Shown here: positions 34,763 to 42,950 of the stretch, piece by piece
Layout of the letters: every line of letters starts with the position of its first letter
Position numbering within the stretch: the stretch's first letter is position 1
Origin: Rhizobium mesosinicum
GTDB taxonomy: Bacteria > Pseudomonadota > Alphaproteobacteria > Rhizobiales > Rhizobiaceae
Direction of reading: 5' to 3'
Assembly (NCBI RefSeq): GCF_019511345.1
Contig: NZ_JAEUAK010000008.1
Location: forward strand, 186,001 to 250,000
Length of the DNA stretch: 64,000 bases
The notes under the pieces: generated by a model
The model's input: the letters and a program-made list of their open reading frames with translations, nothing else
Database searches by the model: none
Told to the model about the DNA's origin: nothing
Translations under genes and position numbers: made by a program

Positions 34763-35161
34763 ATGTTTGTCAAGCTTATCGCAGGCGCGGCCGCAGCGGC
34801 GGCTCTGATGTCGGGCGTTGCCTTCGCCCAGTCTTCCACCGTCAACGGCGCTGCAGGCGGCGCGGTCACGGGCGCGATCGTCGGCGGACCGGCTGGCGCT
34901 GCCGTCGGTGGCGTTGCGGGTGCCGTCATCGGCACGGCGATCGATCCGCCGCCGCAAAAGGTCGTCACCTATGTCCGTGAAGCGCCAGCGCCTTCGACCC
35001 GCGTCGTGGTCAAGGAGAAAGTGGTCGTCGGTCAGCCGCTTCCCGAAACCGTCGTCGTGACTCCGGTTCCGGACAATCCGAAATATTCCTATGCGATTGT
35101 CAACGACGAGCGCGTCATCGTCGAACCGTCGTCACGCAAGGTGATCCAGGTCATCAACTGA
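34763..35161 (+). CDS. DUF1236 secreted protein
   Basis: A 132-residue protein: signal peptide (MFVKLIAGAAAAAALMSGVA, cut after FAQ), a glycine-zipper-like stretch (GGAVTGAIVGGPAGAAVGGV and AGAVIGTAID) that could insert in a membrane, then a DUF1236 tail (VREAPAPSTRVVVKEKVVVG and ...YSYAIVNDERVIVEPSSRKV). An AAGGAGG site precedes the ATG. It is followed by a larger DUF1236 protein and a small membrane protein, all on the plus strand. Role in the envelope is presumed. Confidence 0.85.
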   Translation: MFVKLIAGAAAAAALMSGVAFAQSSTVNGAAGGAVTGAIVGGPAGAAVGGVAGAVIGTAIDPPPQKVVTYVREAPAPSTRVVVKEKVVVGQPLPETVVVTPVPDNPKYSYAIVNDERVIVEPSSRKVIQVIN

Positions 35162-35268
35162 CCGGACCAGGACGCGCCAAGCCGCGTCCGCCCACCCTCA
35201 AGAGAAATTGAAGCCCGCCGCACGTCTGCAGCGAAGGCGCCGTGCGGCCTCAAACAAGCGAGTTTATC

Positions 35269-36153
35269 ATGAAAAGCAAGACCCTAGCCGTCCTGGTGGC
35301 GGCCCTGTCGATCGGCGTTTCGCCCATTACCCTTCTATCCGCCTCGGCGCAGGATGCGCCAATCATCAAGAAGAAGGGTGCTGCCCAGACCGAGCAGTCC
35401 GGTGGCCAGACGCAGCAGCAACCCGACGCCGGCGGCGCCACGAGCGGCGGCTCTTCCGGTTCCGGTGCCGCGACAGGCGGCCAGGAGGCGCAGCAGCCGG
35501 CACCGGGTTCCGACGGGTCGGCCTCCGGTACGAACGACGGCACGAGCCAGACTCAGACGACGCCGGGGTCGGCAAACAGCGGTTCCAAGCAATCGGGTAC
35601 TTCGGCAGGTACTTCGGATGGCGCCAAGGCCAAGTCGACGACCACGGAGACCCAGAAATCCGGCGCTCAGGACAGCGGCGCTGCCTCGTCCGATACGCAG
35701 AAGTCCGGCACGGACACTCAGAAATCCGGCACGGACGCACAGAAGTCCACGACCGATACCCAAAAGTCGGGCACGGACGCCACGACATCAGGCAGCTCGA
35801 CCAATACGCAGACCAACAGCAAGACGAATGCCGAGACCAACGACACGACCGTCAACAGCAACACGGAAAGCAACACCAGCGTAAACAAGACGAACGTCAA
35901 TATTTCCGTCGAACAGCAGACGGAGATCCGTCAGGTCGTCAAGGAAGTACATGTCGAGCCGGTCCGCGAGGTCGACTTCACGGTGTCGGTCGGCACCAGA
36001 ATTCCGAAGAAGATCCGGCTGGAGCCGCTTCCGCCGCGCATCATTAAGATCGTGCCGCAGTATGAATCCTACCGGTTCTTCATTCTGGCCGACGGCCGGA
36101 TCGTGATCGTGGATCCGACCGAATACATGATCGTCTACATTATCACGGCCTGA
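35269..36153 (+). CDS. DUF1236 protein with long Ser/Thr/Gln repeat region
   Basis: A 294-residue secreted protein. Signal peptide MKSKTLAVLVAALSIGVSPI ending ASAQ, a low-complexity domain (~35-210) rich in Gly, Gln, Ser and Thr, including heptad-like units SDTQKSG/TDTQKSG/TDAQKST (nt 35685-35785), then an Asn/Thr-rich linker and the DUF1236 domain (TRIPKKIRLEPLPPRIIKIV and FFILADGRIVIVDPTEYMIV). The disordered middle looks like a wall-spanning linker. The repeats invite slippage and length variation between strains. Confidence 0.85.
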   Translation: MKSKTLAVLVAALSIGVSPITLLSASAQDAPIIKKKGAAQTEQSGGQTQQQPDAGGATSGGSSGSGAATGGQEAQQPAPGSDGSASGTNDGTSQTQTTPGSANSGSKQSGTSAGTSDGAKAKSTTTETQKSGAQDSGAASSDTQKSGTDTQKSGTDAQKSTTDTQKSGTDATTSGSSTNTQTNSKTNAETNDTTVNSNTESNTSVNKTNVNISVEQQTEIRQVVKEVHVEPVREVDFTVSVGTRIPKKIRLEPLPPRIIKIVPQYESYRFFILADGRIVIVDPTEYMIVYIITA

Positions 36154-36203
36154 GCGGCCGGCTCCGGCGGCGTTCGCGCAGCCGGTTTTCGATGGAGTGA
36201 AAA

Positions 36204-36350
36204 ATGATCTACGAGGAGCCGAAAACCGGCAGTTTCACCATACCCCTCATCGCTATTCTGCTGGCGATGGCCGGGATCGTCATGCTTCTGATATCCAACG
36301 CGGGAACTCATCCGCAGGCCAGGGTGTTCGTGCAGGTGGAGCAGTCGTAA
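36204..36350 (+). CDS. 48-residue membrane peptide
   Basis: MIYEEPKTGSFTIPLIAILL and AMAGIVMLLISNAGTHPQAR then VFVQVEQS. One central hydrophobic helix with a charged N-terminal face. A GGAGTGAAAA ribosome site precedes the ATG. It lies 50 bases after the DUF1236 gene and may share its transcript. No family recognised. Confidence 0.6.
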   Translation: MIYEEPKTGSFTIPLIAILLAMAGIVMLLISNAGTHPQARVFVQVEQS

Positions 36351-36411
36351 ACCGGCAGCAAATAGCGAATATCTCACGTCCGATACGGGCTCGACCAGCT
36401 AGCGGATCGCC

Positions 36412-36678
36412 ATGCCGATTACAGAAGCAGACCGAATATTGTTCAACCGGGTTTGGGCTCTTGGCGCCAAAGCGGTGAAGGACAATCGCATCTCCGAACT
36501 GACCTATGTCACGCTCAGCACGCCGACCCTGGAAGAATATCAGAACAGCCACGGCAAGCGGATGGCGGATTTGATCAAGGTCGTCCAGCTGGGCATCTCC
36601 GAACTGCGCGACAGCGGCGAACTCAGTGAAACCAGTGTGGATCAGGCGACCCTGCTACCGGCAAGACGGCGTACCTGA
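36412..36678 (+). CDS. Hypothetical 88-residue protein
   Basis: MPITEADRILFNRVWALGAK with a helical body (KRMADLIKVVQLGISELRDS). Soluble, no signal. It lies 61 bases after the small membrane peptide. No family recognised; the coding pattern is reasonable but no strong ribosome site is seen. Confidence 0.5.
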   Translation: MPITEADRILFNRVWALGAKAVKDNRISELTYVTLSTPTLEEYQNSHGKRMADLIKVVQLGISELRDSGELSETSVDQATLLPARRRT

Positions 36679-36759
36679 ACGATCGTTCGACGGGGTGAAG
36701 GTTGACATGTTCCAGCCTGGTCGATCGCCGTCAAAAGAACTGTCGAAGACAGGGGAGGG

Positions 36760-36803
36760 CCGGACTTTGGTCCGATTGACGCCGGTTACCGCTCCGCTAG
36801 CTC
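36760..36803 (+). promoter_or_regulatory. TCGGAC-box promoter, site A (upstream of a KTSC-like gene)
   Basis: CCGGACTTTGGTCCGA at 36760-36775, then TAGCTC at 36798-36803 as -10, offset 38 nt. It sits 56 bases upstream of the ATG at 36859. Same architecture as sites B-E. Confidence 0.7.
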
Positions 36804-36858
36804 TATGTCGCGTCCGTCAGGACTGCGAATATCCGGCGTCAAAATCAGGAAGGCAACA

Positions 36859-37164
36859 ATGTTTCGGTGGCTCAGAAGCTCGAAGAACAAGACTGAGGCT
36901 GATAGCGGGGCGAAAGCATTCCGGCGTCTGACGTATGACACGGAGACGTCGACGCTATTCCTGGAGTTTCACAGCGGCGAAACCCGAACCCATGTCGGTG
37001 TCGCACTGGGTCACATCGTCGGGCTCAAGGTTGCAGCCGACAAGCTGGCTTATTACCAGAGCCAGATCGCTCCATCCTATATGGCGCTGATAAAGACAGG
37101 CGATGAGGCGGCAGCTCCGGCTGCAGCTCCCCGCTACGCTGCCGCAGCGGCGAATGCCGTGTGA
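36859..37164 (+). CDS. KTSC-like domain protein
   Basis: A 101-residue protein: FRRLTYDTETSTLFLEFHSG, THVGVALGHIVGLKVAADKL, then YYQSQIAPSYMA resemble the KTSC fold (short beta-rich domain; a second, canonical member is at 46909). The C-terminus is alanine-rich. The start at 36859 is preceded by AGGAAGG. It is driven by promoter site A, sharing its regulator with the small RNAs. Confidence 0.65.
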   Translation: MFRWLRSSKNKTEADSGAKAFRRLTYDTETSTLFLEFHSGETRTHVGVALGHIVGLKVAADKLAYYQSQIAPSYMALIKTGDEAAAPAAAPRYAAAAANAV

Positions 37165-37196
37165 TCGGCGCTGCGGTCAGTTTTTCATTCCGGAGG

Positions 37197-37240
37197 TCGG
37201 ACTTTAGTCCGATTGAATTGGGCGATCTGCCCGCTAGTTT
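37197..37240 (+). promoter_or_regulatory. TCGGAC-box promoter, site B (drives small RNA 1)
   Basis: Perfect palindrome TCGGACTTTAGTCCGA (37197-37212), then TAGTTT (37235-37240) at offset 38. Confidence 0.75.
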
Positions 37241-37246
37241 TCGTTT

Positions 37247-37307
37247 CGCTGATGCCTCCAGAATCAGCATGAAAAGGGTGTCTCTTCCTAGTCCCGAGCA
37301 CCCTTTT
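37247..37307 (+). ncRNA. Predicted small RNA 1 of a three-member family
   Basis: Start inferred 7 nt after the -10. It contains a stem GCTGAT...ATCAGC (37248-37268) with a loop GCCTCCAGA, and ends in a terminator AAAAGGGTG (37272-37280) / CACCCTTTT (37299-37307). The pyrimidine-rich loops (CCTCC, TCTCTTCC) could pair with Shine-Dalgarno sequences. No ORF with a ribosome site lies inside. The layout recalls the rhizobial multicopy sRNA families such as the alpha-r14/NfeR1 type, but identity to them is not established. Confidence 0.65.
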
Positions 37308-37481
37308 CGCCCCTCTGCTACAACTCCCCGTACGATCGTTTTTAAATCGCGGCCCGACGCATCCGGCTTATTGCAATTTCTGCGTTTGAATTGTAGCTGT
37401 TTTTCATTCGATACTACTGTCATTCCAAGGCGATGGTGAGTCGTCACCGCACGCGCGGCAAGCTGAAATGGGGGCATTTCA

Positions 37482-37928
37482 ATGGGGTTTACTGAAGCTG
37501 TTCGCACCGTTCTGAAAGAGAAATATGCAACCTTCTCCGGCCGGGCCTCCCGTTCGGAATACTGGTGGTTTTATCTGTTCTATGTCCTGGCGTGGATCGG
37601 ATTTGGAATTGTAATCGGTGTGGCCGCCGCTGCTACTGGGGGCGAGGATGGACTTTCGTCCTTCGTCATTGGTCTCATGGTTATCGGCGGATTGGGTGTG
37701 CTTGCAAGTATTTTGCCGGTGTTGGCCGTTCAGGTTCGTCGCTTCCATGATCGCAACATTTCCGGCTGGTGGTACCTCGCGCTAATTATCCTGGGGCTCG
37801 TTCCATATGTCGGTCTGATTGCGAGCATCGCCATTTTCGTCATCAGCGTGCTTCCGGGCACTGTCGGTCCGAACAAGTTCGGCCCGGATCCGCTGCGTCC
37901 GGAAGTAAGAGCCGAGGTTTTCGCCTAA
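37482..37928 (+). CDS. DUF805 membrane protein, intact copy
   Basis: A 148-residue protein with about four hydrophobic helices and the DUF805 signature: GFTEAVRTVLKEKYATFSGR, ASRSEYWWFYLFYVLAWIGF, VRRFHDRNISGWWYL and KFGPDPLRP. The ATG at 37482 lies in a repeated leader. It is one of two tandem copies; the second (38241) is frameshifted. Function of DUF805 proteins is unknown. Confidence 0.88.
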   Translation: MGFTEAVRTVLKEKYATFSGRASRSEYWWFYLFYVLAWIGFGIVIGVAAAATGGEDGLSSFVIGLMVIGGLGVLASILPVLAVQVRRFHDRNISGWWYLALIILGLVPYVGLIASIAIFVISVLPGTVGPNKFGPDPLRPEVRAEVFA

Positions 37929-38240
37929 GGCATCGCCATCGGGAATGTCGGTTTTGCTGGCTGCGCTGTTGCCACCGTGACCTTGTTTCGCCTTATGCAG
38001 GGGCGGGACAGGGTAGCCGGCGCGGCCGCCCGCTTCAGACGGAAGCGAACACGTAATTCCAGCTGTGTGAAGAAATTGAACGCAAAAGCGTTTTCATTTT
38101 TGAATAGTGACGGATGCGACTGATTTATTGCAATTTCTGCGTTTTTGAATCGTAGCTGTTTCTCATTCGAAACAACTGTCATTCCAAGCGATGGTGAGAG
38201 GTTTCACCACGCTTGCAACAAGCAGAAAATGGGGCATTTT

Positions 38241-38677
38241 ATGGGGTTTACCGAAGCTGTTCGGACGGTTCTGACGCAAAAATATGCAACCTTTTCCGGC
38301 CGGGCCTCCCGCTCGGAGTGCTGGTGGTTTCAACTGTTCTACGTGCTGGTGCTGATCGGACTTGGAATTTTGGCTGCTTTGGCCGCCGGTTCCGGTGGCC
38401 AGGGCGAACCTTCGTCATTGCCATCGGGGTCATCGCCGGACTGTTTGTACTCGCAATGATGCTGCCGCAGATGTCCCTTACGGTTCGCCGCTTCCATGAC
38501 CGCAACATTTCCGGCTGGTGGTATCTCGCGATTTTCATCGCGAACTTCATTCCCTACCTCAATGTTGTTGCGGGCCTCGCGGGCCTCGTTATTACCGTGC
38601 TCAGGGGCACGGAAGGCCCGAACAAGTTCGGACCGGATCCGCTGCGTCCGGAGATCAGAGCGGAGGTCTTTGCCTGA
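38241..38677 (+). pseudogene. DUF805 membrane protein, frameshifted second copy
   Basis: It reads MGFTEAVRTVLTQKYATFSG and on to GILAALAAGSGGQGEP, then loses frame; sense resumes as FVIAIGVIAGLFVLAMMLPQ with VRRFHDRNISGWWYL and EGPNKFGPDPLRPEIRAEVF. Against copy 1 a short deletion within the repeat-like TTCGTCCTTCGTC accounts for the shift near 38400-38412. The leader (TTGCAATTTCTGCGTTT and following) is also duplicated (37371 and 38131 onward), so the unit arose by tandem duplication. Confidence 0.8.
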
Positions 38678-38706
38678 GCCGCATCCTCCGTCACGCCGGC
38701 CTGCTG

Positions 38707-39432
38707 GTGGCTCTATCGCTGGCCTCCTCGACCCAATTTTCCCCTGCGCTGGCGCAGGAGAGCGGTAGCCAGCTGGGCGGGAAGGGCGACCGGCCTTTCG
38801 GCTCTGTCGGCAGCGAATATGCCACGCAATGCGCGTTGAATGGCGTGCGCTGCAAGCTTACCTATGGTGATGGTTCCGAAAAGCGGAAGGCTGTGCCGGA
38901 CGCGACGCTTTCGCGTGAGAATCGCTCGTTTTCCACGCGGGAGCCAGCCATCGGCGGTCCCATGGGGGTCGTGCTGGTGCTTGTCGCCCTTGTCGTTGTC
39001 ATCGGTCTGGCGATACGTTTCGGTAATGGCGGCGTGCTCTTGTCGTCGGCGCCGCGCGATGTGAAGAAGCGGCAGGGGCAGGCGCCGGAGAGCTGGCGCA
39101 CATCGGATGCCGCGGGCGAGGAACGGCCCAATGATGTCCTGCAGCGGATTGCTGCCATGGCGGATCGCCGGCAGGCGCTCGTGCTCTTGCTGCGGCATTG
39201 CCTATTGCACGCGGCCGATGTGACGGGAACACGGCTTTTCCGCTCGGATACGGAGCGGGCGGTGTTTGCGCGTCTGCCGGCAACCATGCCCGACCGCGAG
39301 CGGCTGGAACATCTGTTGAGCGAGGCGGAACTCGTTCATTATGGCGGTCGACCACTGCAGGAACGGCATTTCGATTCCCTTCTGGTCTCGGCGCGGGTCT
39401 TGCTGTCGATAGGCAGGCTCAGCCATGCGTAA
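38707..39432 (+). CDS. DUF4129-type membrane protein, first gene of the MoxR operon
   Basis: About 241 residues. N-terminal secretion-signal-like stretch (LLVALSLASSTQFSPALAQE), one central helix (VVLVLVALVVVIGLAIRF) and a C-terminal DUF4129 domain (DRRQALVLLLRHCLLHAADV then TGTRLFRSDTERAVFARLPA). No ATG gives a sensible start; the best are the GTG at 38707 or a non-standard start just after the DUF805 stop at 38677. It overlaps the next gene by 8 nt. Members of this operon type build a membrane-associated chaperone/von Willebrand system. Confidence 0.75.
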   Translation: MALSLASSTQFSPALAQESGSQLGGKGDRPFGSVGSEYATQCALNGVRCKLTYGDGSEKRKAVPDATLSRENRSFSTREPAIGGPMGVVLVLVALVVVIGLAIRFGNGGVLLSSAPRDVKKRQGQAPESWRTSDAAGEERPNDVLQRIAAMADRRQALVLLLRHCLLHAADVTGTRLFRSDTERAVFARLPATMPDRERLEHLLSEAELVHYGGRPLQERHFDSLLVSARVLLSIGRLSHA

Positions 39433-40699
39433 TGCCGGCCCCATTCTGATCCTGTTGGCTTTGGTCGGACTTGCAGCGCTGGCGTTTTTCGGGCTGTCGC
39501 GGGACAATGATTTCGATCATTCGCCGCTCGGCAACAAGGGGCTGCAGGTTTGGCTGGAAGCCAAGGGCATTCCCGTCGTTCGCTCCGATCCGCATCTTGC
39601 CAGGGCGGGTTCGGAGCTGTCGCTGCGCATCCTTTCCCTGCCGATATCAGAGGGGGAGACTGCCGCGGCCGCAGGAGACGAAGAAAAGGGCAACGCGGGT
39701 TTCGAAGACTGGGCCTCCGAGGCGCTCAAGCAAGGGCTTCCAACGCTGATAACAATGCCGAAATGGCATGCCAGCCTCTTGAAGGACGGCATTGCCGGGC
39801 CATCGGACTTGCTGGATCTCTCTCTCCTGCAGGGCGAACTCGACAAGATCGACTTTTCGGGGCTTCGCCTGCAGCGCAACGGGCAGGGTTTCGAAAGCGA
39901 GCAACTGGGCCTGAGCCCCGATCGGTCGGGCAGGGTTTCCCTTTATCAGGCCCAGACCTTCGACCGGACGAGCCTGCCAGAGGGATGCCGCCAGATCCTG
40001 GGCTTATCCTCGGGTGCGCTGATCGTCCGGTGCGAGGACAACGAATATGTCGATCTGCTGTCTGACCCGGATCTCCTGAACAATCATGGACTGGCGCTTG
40101 CCGAGAACGCCGGTTTTGCGATCCTGCTGATCAACAACCTGCGCGCCCTCAATGACAAGGGGCCCGTTTACCTCGATGCGACCGGGGCGCCGCTGGATGA
40201 TACGAAACCCGTGGACGAGGGGCGCACCTACGAGCGCTCCGGCTCCGATCTCGAGCGCTTCTTCGCCTATCCGCTCTCCGTCATCTGGGGAACCCTGTTC
40301 ATCGTCGTGGCGATCTGCTTCTGGCGCGGGTTCTGGCGTTTCGGGCCGCCGCTCAAGGATGCGTCGGGAAATATCGAGCTGTCGAAATCTGCGGCGATCG
40401 AAGCAACCGCCCGCCTGCTTCGCCTGTCAGGCAATGACGGGCGGATGGTGTCGGAGTTCGTGCTCCATCTGCTTGCGGACAAGGCGCAGCTGCTCTTCGG
40501 CCCCGGAGCCGGAAACGAGGCGGGCATAGACCGGCTGTTCAAACGCCTGGCGCGCCGCGATCATGCAGCGGCGCAGGCGTTGCATTCTTCGGCTCAGGCG
40601 CTGATCGACCGTGGGCATTTGATGAAACGGGCGGATCTGCACCGCAATATCGAGACATTCAGGAAATCGCTAGGGAGCATCGACTTTGGATCTGGGTGA
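39425..40699 (+). CDS. DUF4350-domain membrane protein
   Basis: A 424-residue protein with an N-terminal helix (PILILLALVGLAALAFFGLS), a periplasmic-type domain including SPLGNKGLQVWLEAKGIPVV, a second helix (SVIWGTLFIVVAICFWRGFW) and a cytoplasmic C-terminal part. It is typical of the second gene in DUF4129-DUF4350-MoxR-DUF58 operons. It overlaps its neighbours on both sides (8 and 14 nt). Confidence 0.85.
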   Translation: MRNAGPILILLALVGLAALAFFGLSRDNDFDHSPLGNKGLQVWLEAKGIPVVRSDPHLARAGSELSLRILSLPISEGETAAAAGDEEKGNAGFEDWASEALKQGLPTLITMPKWHASLLKDGIAGPSDLLDLSLLQGELDKIDFSGLRLQRNGQGFESEQLGLSPDRSGRVSLYQAQTFDRTSLPEGCRQILGLSSGALIVRCEDNEYVDLLSDPDLLNNHGLALAENAGFAILLINNLRALNDKGPVYLDATGAPLDDTKPVDEGRTYERSGSDLERFFAYPLSVIWGTLFIVVAICFWRGFWRFGPPLKDASGNIELSKSAAIEATARLLRLSGNDGRMVSEFVLHLLADKAQLLFGPGAGNEAGIDRLFKRLARRDHAAAQALHSSAQALIDRGHLMKRADLHRNIETFRKSLGSIDFGSG

Positions 40700-41642
40700 A
40701 TTTCGCAATCTCATTGCCGCTGTCAGGGGCGAGATCGGTAAGGCGGTGCAGGGACAGGATGCGATCATCGACCTCGTGCTGATCTCGATATTCTCGGGTG
40801 GGCACTGCCTCGTGGAGGGACCTCCGGGCACGGCAAAAACGCTGCTTGCCCGCTCGGTTTCTGCCGCCATGGCGCTCGATTACCGGCGCATCCAGTTCAC
40901 GCCGGACCTGATGCCGGGCGATGTGCTCGGCGTCAATCTCTTCAACTTCCAGACCAACCAGTTTCATCTCACCAAGGGACCGGTCTTTACCGACATTCTT
41001 CTCGCCGACGAAATCAACCGTGCGCCGCCGAAGACGCAATCGGCGCTCCTGCAGGCGATGAACGAACGGATGGTGACGCTCGATGGCGTCGATTATCCGC
41101 TCGGGCCGGATTTCTTCGTGCTCGCCACGCAGAACCCGATCGAGCAGCAGGGCACCTATCCGCTGCCCGAGGCACAACTCGACCGTTTCCTGTTCAAACT
41201 GGTCGTGGATTTCCCTGACCGCGAGACGGAGATCTCGATCCTGTCGCGCCATGCCGATCAGGCGCTGAAAGCCGACATAAACAAGGCAGGCATCCGGCCG
41301 CTGGTGACGAGCGAGGCGCTTGCGGCGGGTCGGGCGCTGATCGATGCGATCCATCTCGACAAGTCGATCCTGACCTATATCGTCGATCTCGTGCGCGCGA
41401 CACGCTCCGATGCCGATATTCTCTATGGCGCATCGACCCGTGCTGCCGATGCGCTGGCTGCGGCCGTGCGCGTGCGGGCTGCCTTCGAGGGCCGCGACTA
41501 CGGCCTGCCTGACGATGTGCAGGCGCTGCTCACGCCTGCCTTGCGCCACCGCATCGTGCTGTCGCCTTCGGCAGAGATCGACGGGCGCACGCCTGACGAT
41601 GTGCTGCGCAGCCTCAGGAACCGCGTGGATGCGCCCCGGTAA
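40686..41642 (+). CDS. MoxR-family AAA+ ATPase
   Basis: A 318-residue protein starting from TTG inside the previous gene. Walker A GPPGTAKT (residues 45-52), Walker B ILLADEINRAPPKTQSALLQ, sensor 1 FVLATQNPIEQQGTYPLPEA, and sensor 2 region near GASTRAADALAAAVRVRAAF. MoxR ATPases act as metal-insertion or maturation chaperones together with VWA/DUF58 partners, exactly the neighbour here. The TTG start and 14-nt overlap point to translational coupling. Confidence 0.92.
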   Translation: MDLGEFRNLIAAVRGEIGKAVQGQDAIIDLVLISIFSGGHCLVEGPPGTAKTLLARSVSAAMALDYRRIQFTPDLMPGDVLGVNLFNFQTNQFHLTKGPVFTDILLADEINRAPPKTQSALLQAMNERMVTLDGVDYPLGPDFFVLATQNPIEQQGTYPLPEAQLDRFLFKLVVDFPDRETEISILSRHADQALKADINKAGIRPLVTSEALAAGRALIDAIHLDKSILTYIVDLVRATRSDADILYGASTRAADALAAAVRVRAAFEGRDYGLPDDVQALLTPALRHRIVLSPSAEIDGRTPDDVLRSLRNRVDAPR

Positions 41643-42950
41643 ATGCGGCCGTCCTCGCACCTGATCGCGCTTGTTCTTGCCATGGCGGCGCTGACGGTCA
41701 TCGTCAGCGTGTGGTGGCGCGACATGAGCATGCCGCTCGTCTTCCTGTGGGTGGTGCTGGCGGTCGTTACGGCGGGCGATCTCGTTTTCTTGGCGCTGTC
41801 CGGCCGGATGGCTGTCGATGTCGATCTGCCGCCGCAGGGTTTTGTCGGCCACGCCGCCCCTTTCACCATCGTCATCAACAGGCAGGATGGCAAGCTGCCC
41901 GAGGCGATCGATATCCGGCTTGATGCCGCGCCGGAGCTTGTCATCGGCGAGCGTCGGATGGAGCGCGCCGATGGCGGTCCGGTGAAGACATCCTTCGATC
42001 TGCAGCTGACGCGGCGCGGGCAGTTTTCGGTCCGTGAACTCTGGCTGAAATGGCCGTCGCGCCTCAGGCTTATCGACAGGATCGTGCGCCTGCCGGTGGC
42101 GCGCGAGATCTCAGTTGTTCCCGATATATCGCCGGTGCTCTCAGGCGCGATCAAGACGCAGATCCTGCCGCTGAAAGCCGGCCAGAAGGATTTGCGGCTG
42201 CGCGGCGAGGGCTCCGAATTCCATCAGCTGCGGGAATTTGCCGATGGCATGGACCCGCGCAGCATCGACTGGAAGCGTTCGGCGCGCATGCGCAGTCTCG
42301 TGGTGCGCGAAATGCGGGCGGAGCGAAACCACCAGATCATCCTCTGCATCGATTCCGGGCGGCTGATGGCCGAGCAGCTCGGCGGCTTCACCAAGCTCGA
42401 CCGCGCCATCAATGCCGCGCTCGCCATGTGCTGGGGGGCAGGGCTCGCCGGCGATCTCGTCGGCTTCTACAGTTTCGACAGCCGTCCGCGCCTCTTCGTG
42501 CCGGCACTGCCCGGGCGGGCAGCATTCCCGCGGCTGCAGACGGTCTGCGCGGGGCTGCGTTACGAAACGCAGGAAACCAACCATACGCTCGGCCTGACGC
42601 ATCTGTCGGGACGGCTGAAGCGGCGCTCGCTGATCGTGATCTTCTCCGATTTCGTCGATGCTATCACGGCGGAGCTGATGATCGAGAATATACAGGTGCT
42701 CGCCCGCCATCATTTCATCGTCTATGTTGCCCTGCGCGATCCGATTCTGGCAAAACTTGTCGAACCGGAGGAGACGACGCTCGATGCCATCGCCCGCTCG
42801 GTGGCTGCCCGCCAGATCCTGCAGGAGCGGCGCGCCGTGATGGAGAAGCTCGCGCGGCTCGGCGTGCTCTGCCTCGACAGCACGCCTGAAGCGCTGACAT
42901 CGGATCTCATTGCCCGCTACATCGAAATCAAATCCCGCGAGATGATATGA
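41643..42950 (+). CDS. DUF58-domain protein (VWA-related MoxR partner)
   Basis: A 435-residue protein with two N-terminal membrane helices, a beta domain (DLPPQGFVGHAAPFTIVINR), the DUF58 signature LRGEGSEFHQLREFADGMDP followed by RSIDWKRSARM, and a VWA-like core with a MIDAS-like start IILCIDSGRLM. The ATG directly follows the TAA of moxR. It overlaps the next gene by an ATGA. Confidence 0.92.
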   Translation: MRPSSHLIALVLAMAALTVIVSVWWRDMSMPLVFLWVVLAVVTAGDLVFLALSGRMAVDVDLPPQGFVGHAAPFTIVINRQDGKLPEAIDIRLDAAPELVIGERRMERADGGPVKTSFDLQLTRRGQFSVRELWLKWPSRLRLIDRIVRLPVAREISVVPDISPVLSGAIKTQILPLKAGQKDLRLRGEGSEFHQLREFADGMDPRSIDWKRSARMRSLVVREMRAERNHQIILCIDSGRLMAEQLGGFTKLDRAINAALAMCWGAGLAGDLVGFYSFDSRPRLFVPALPGRAAFPRLQTVCAGLRYETQETNHTLGLTHLSGRLKRRSLIVIFSDFVDAITAELMIENIQVLARHHFIVYVALRDPILAKLVEPEETTLDAIARSVAARQILQERRAVMEKLARLGVLCLDSTPEALTSDLIARYIEIKSREMI

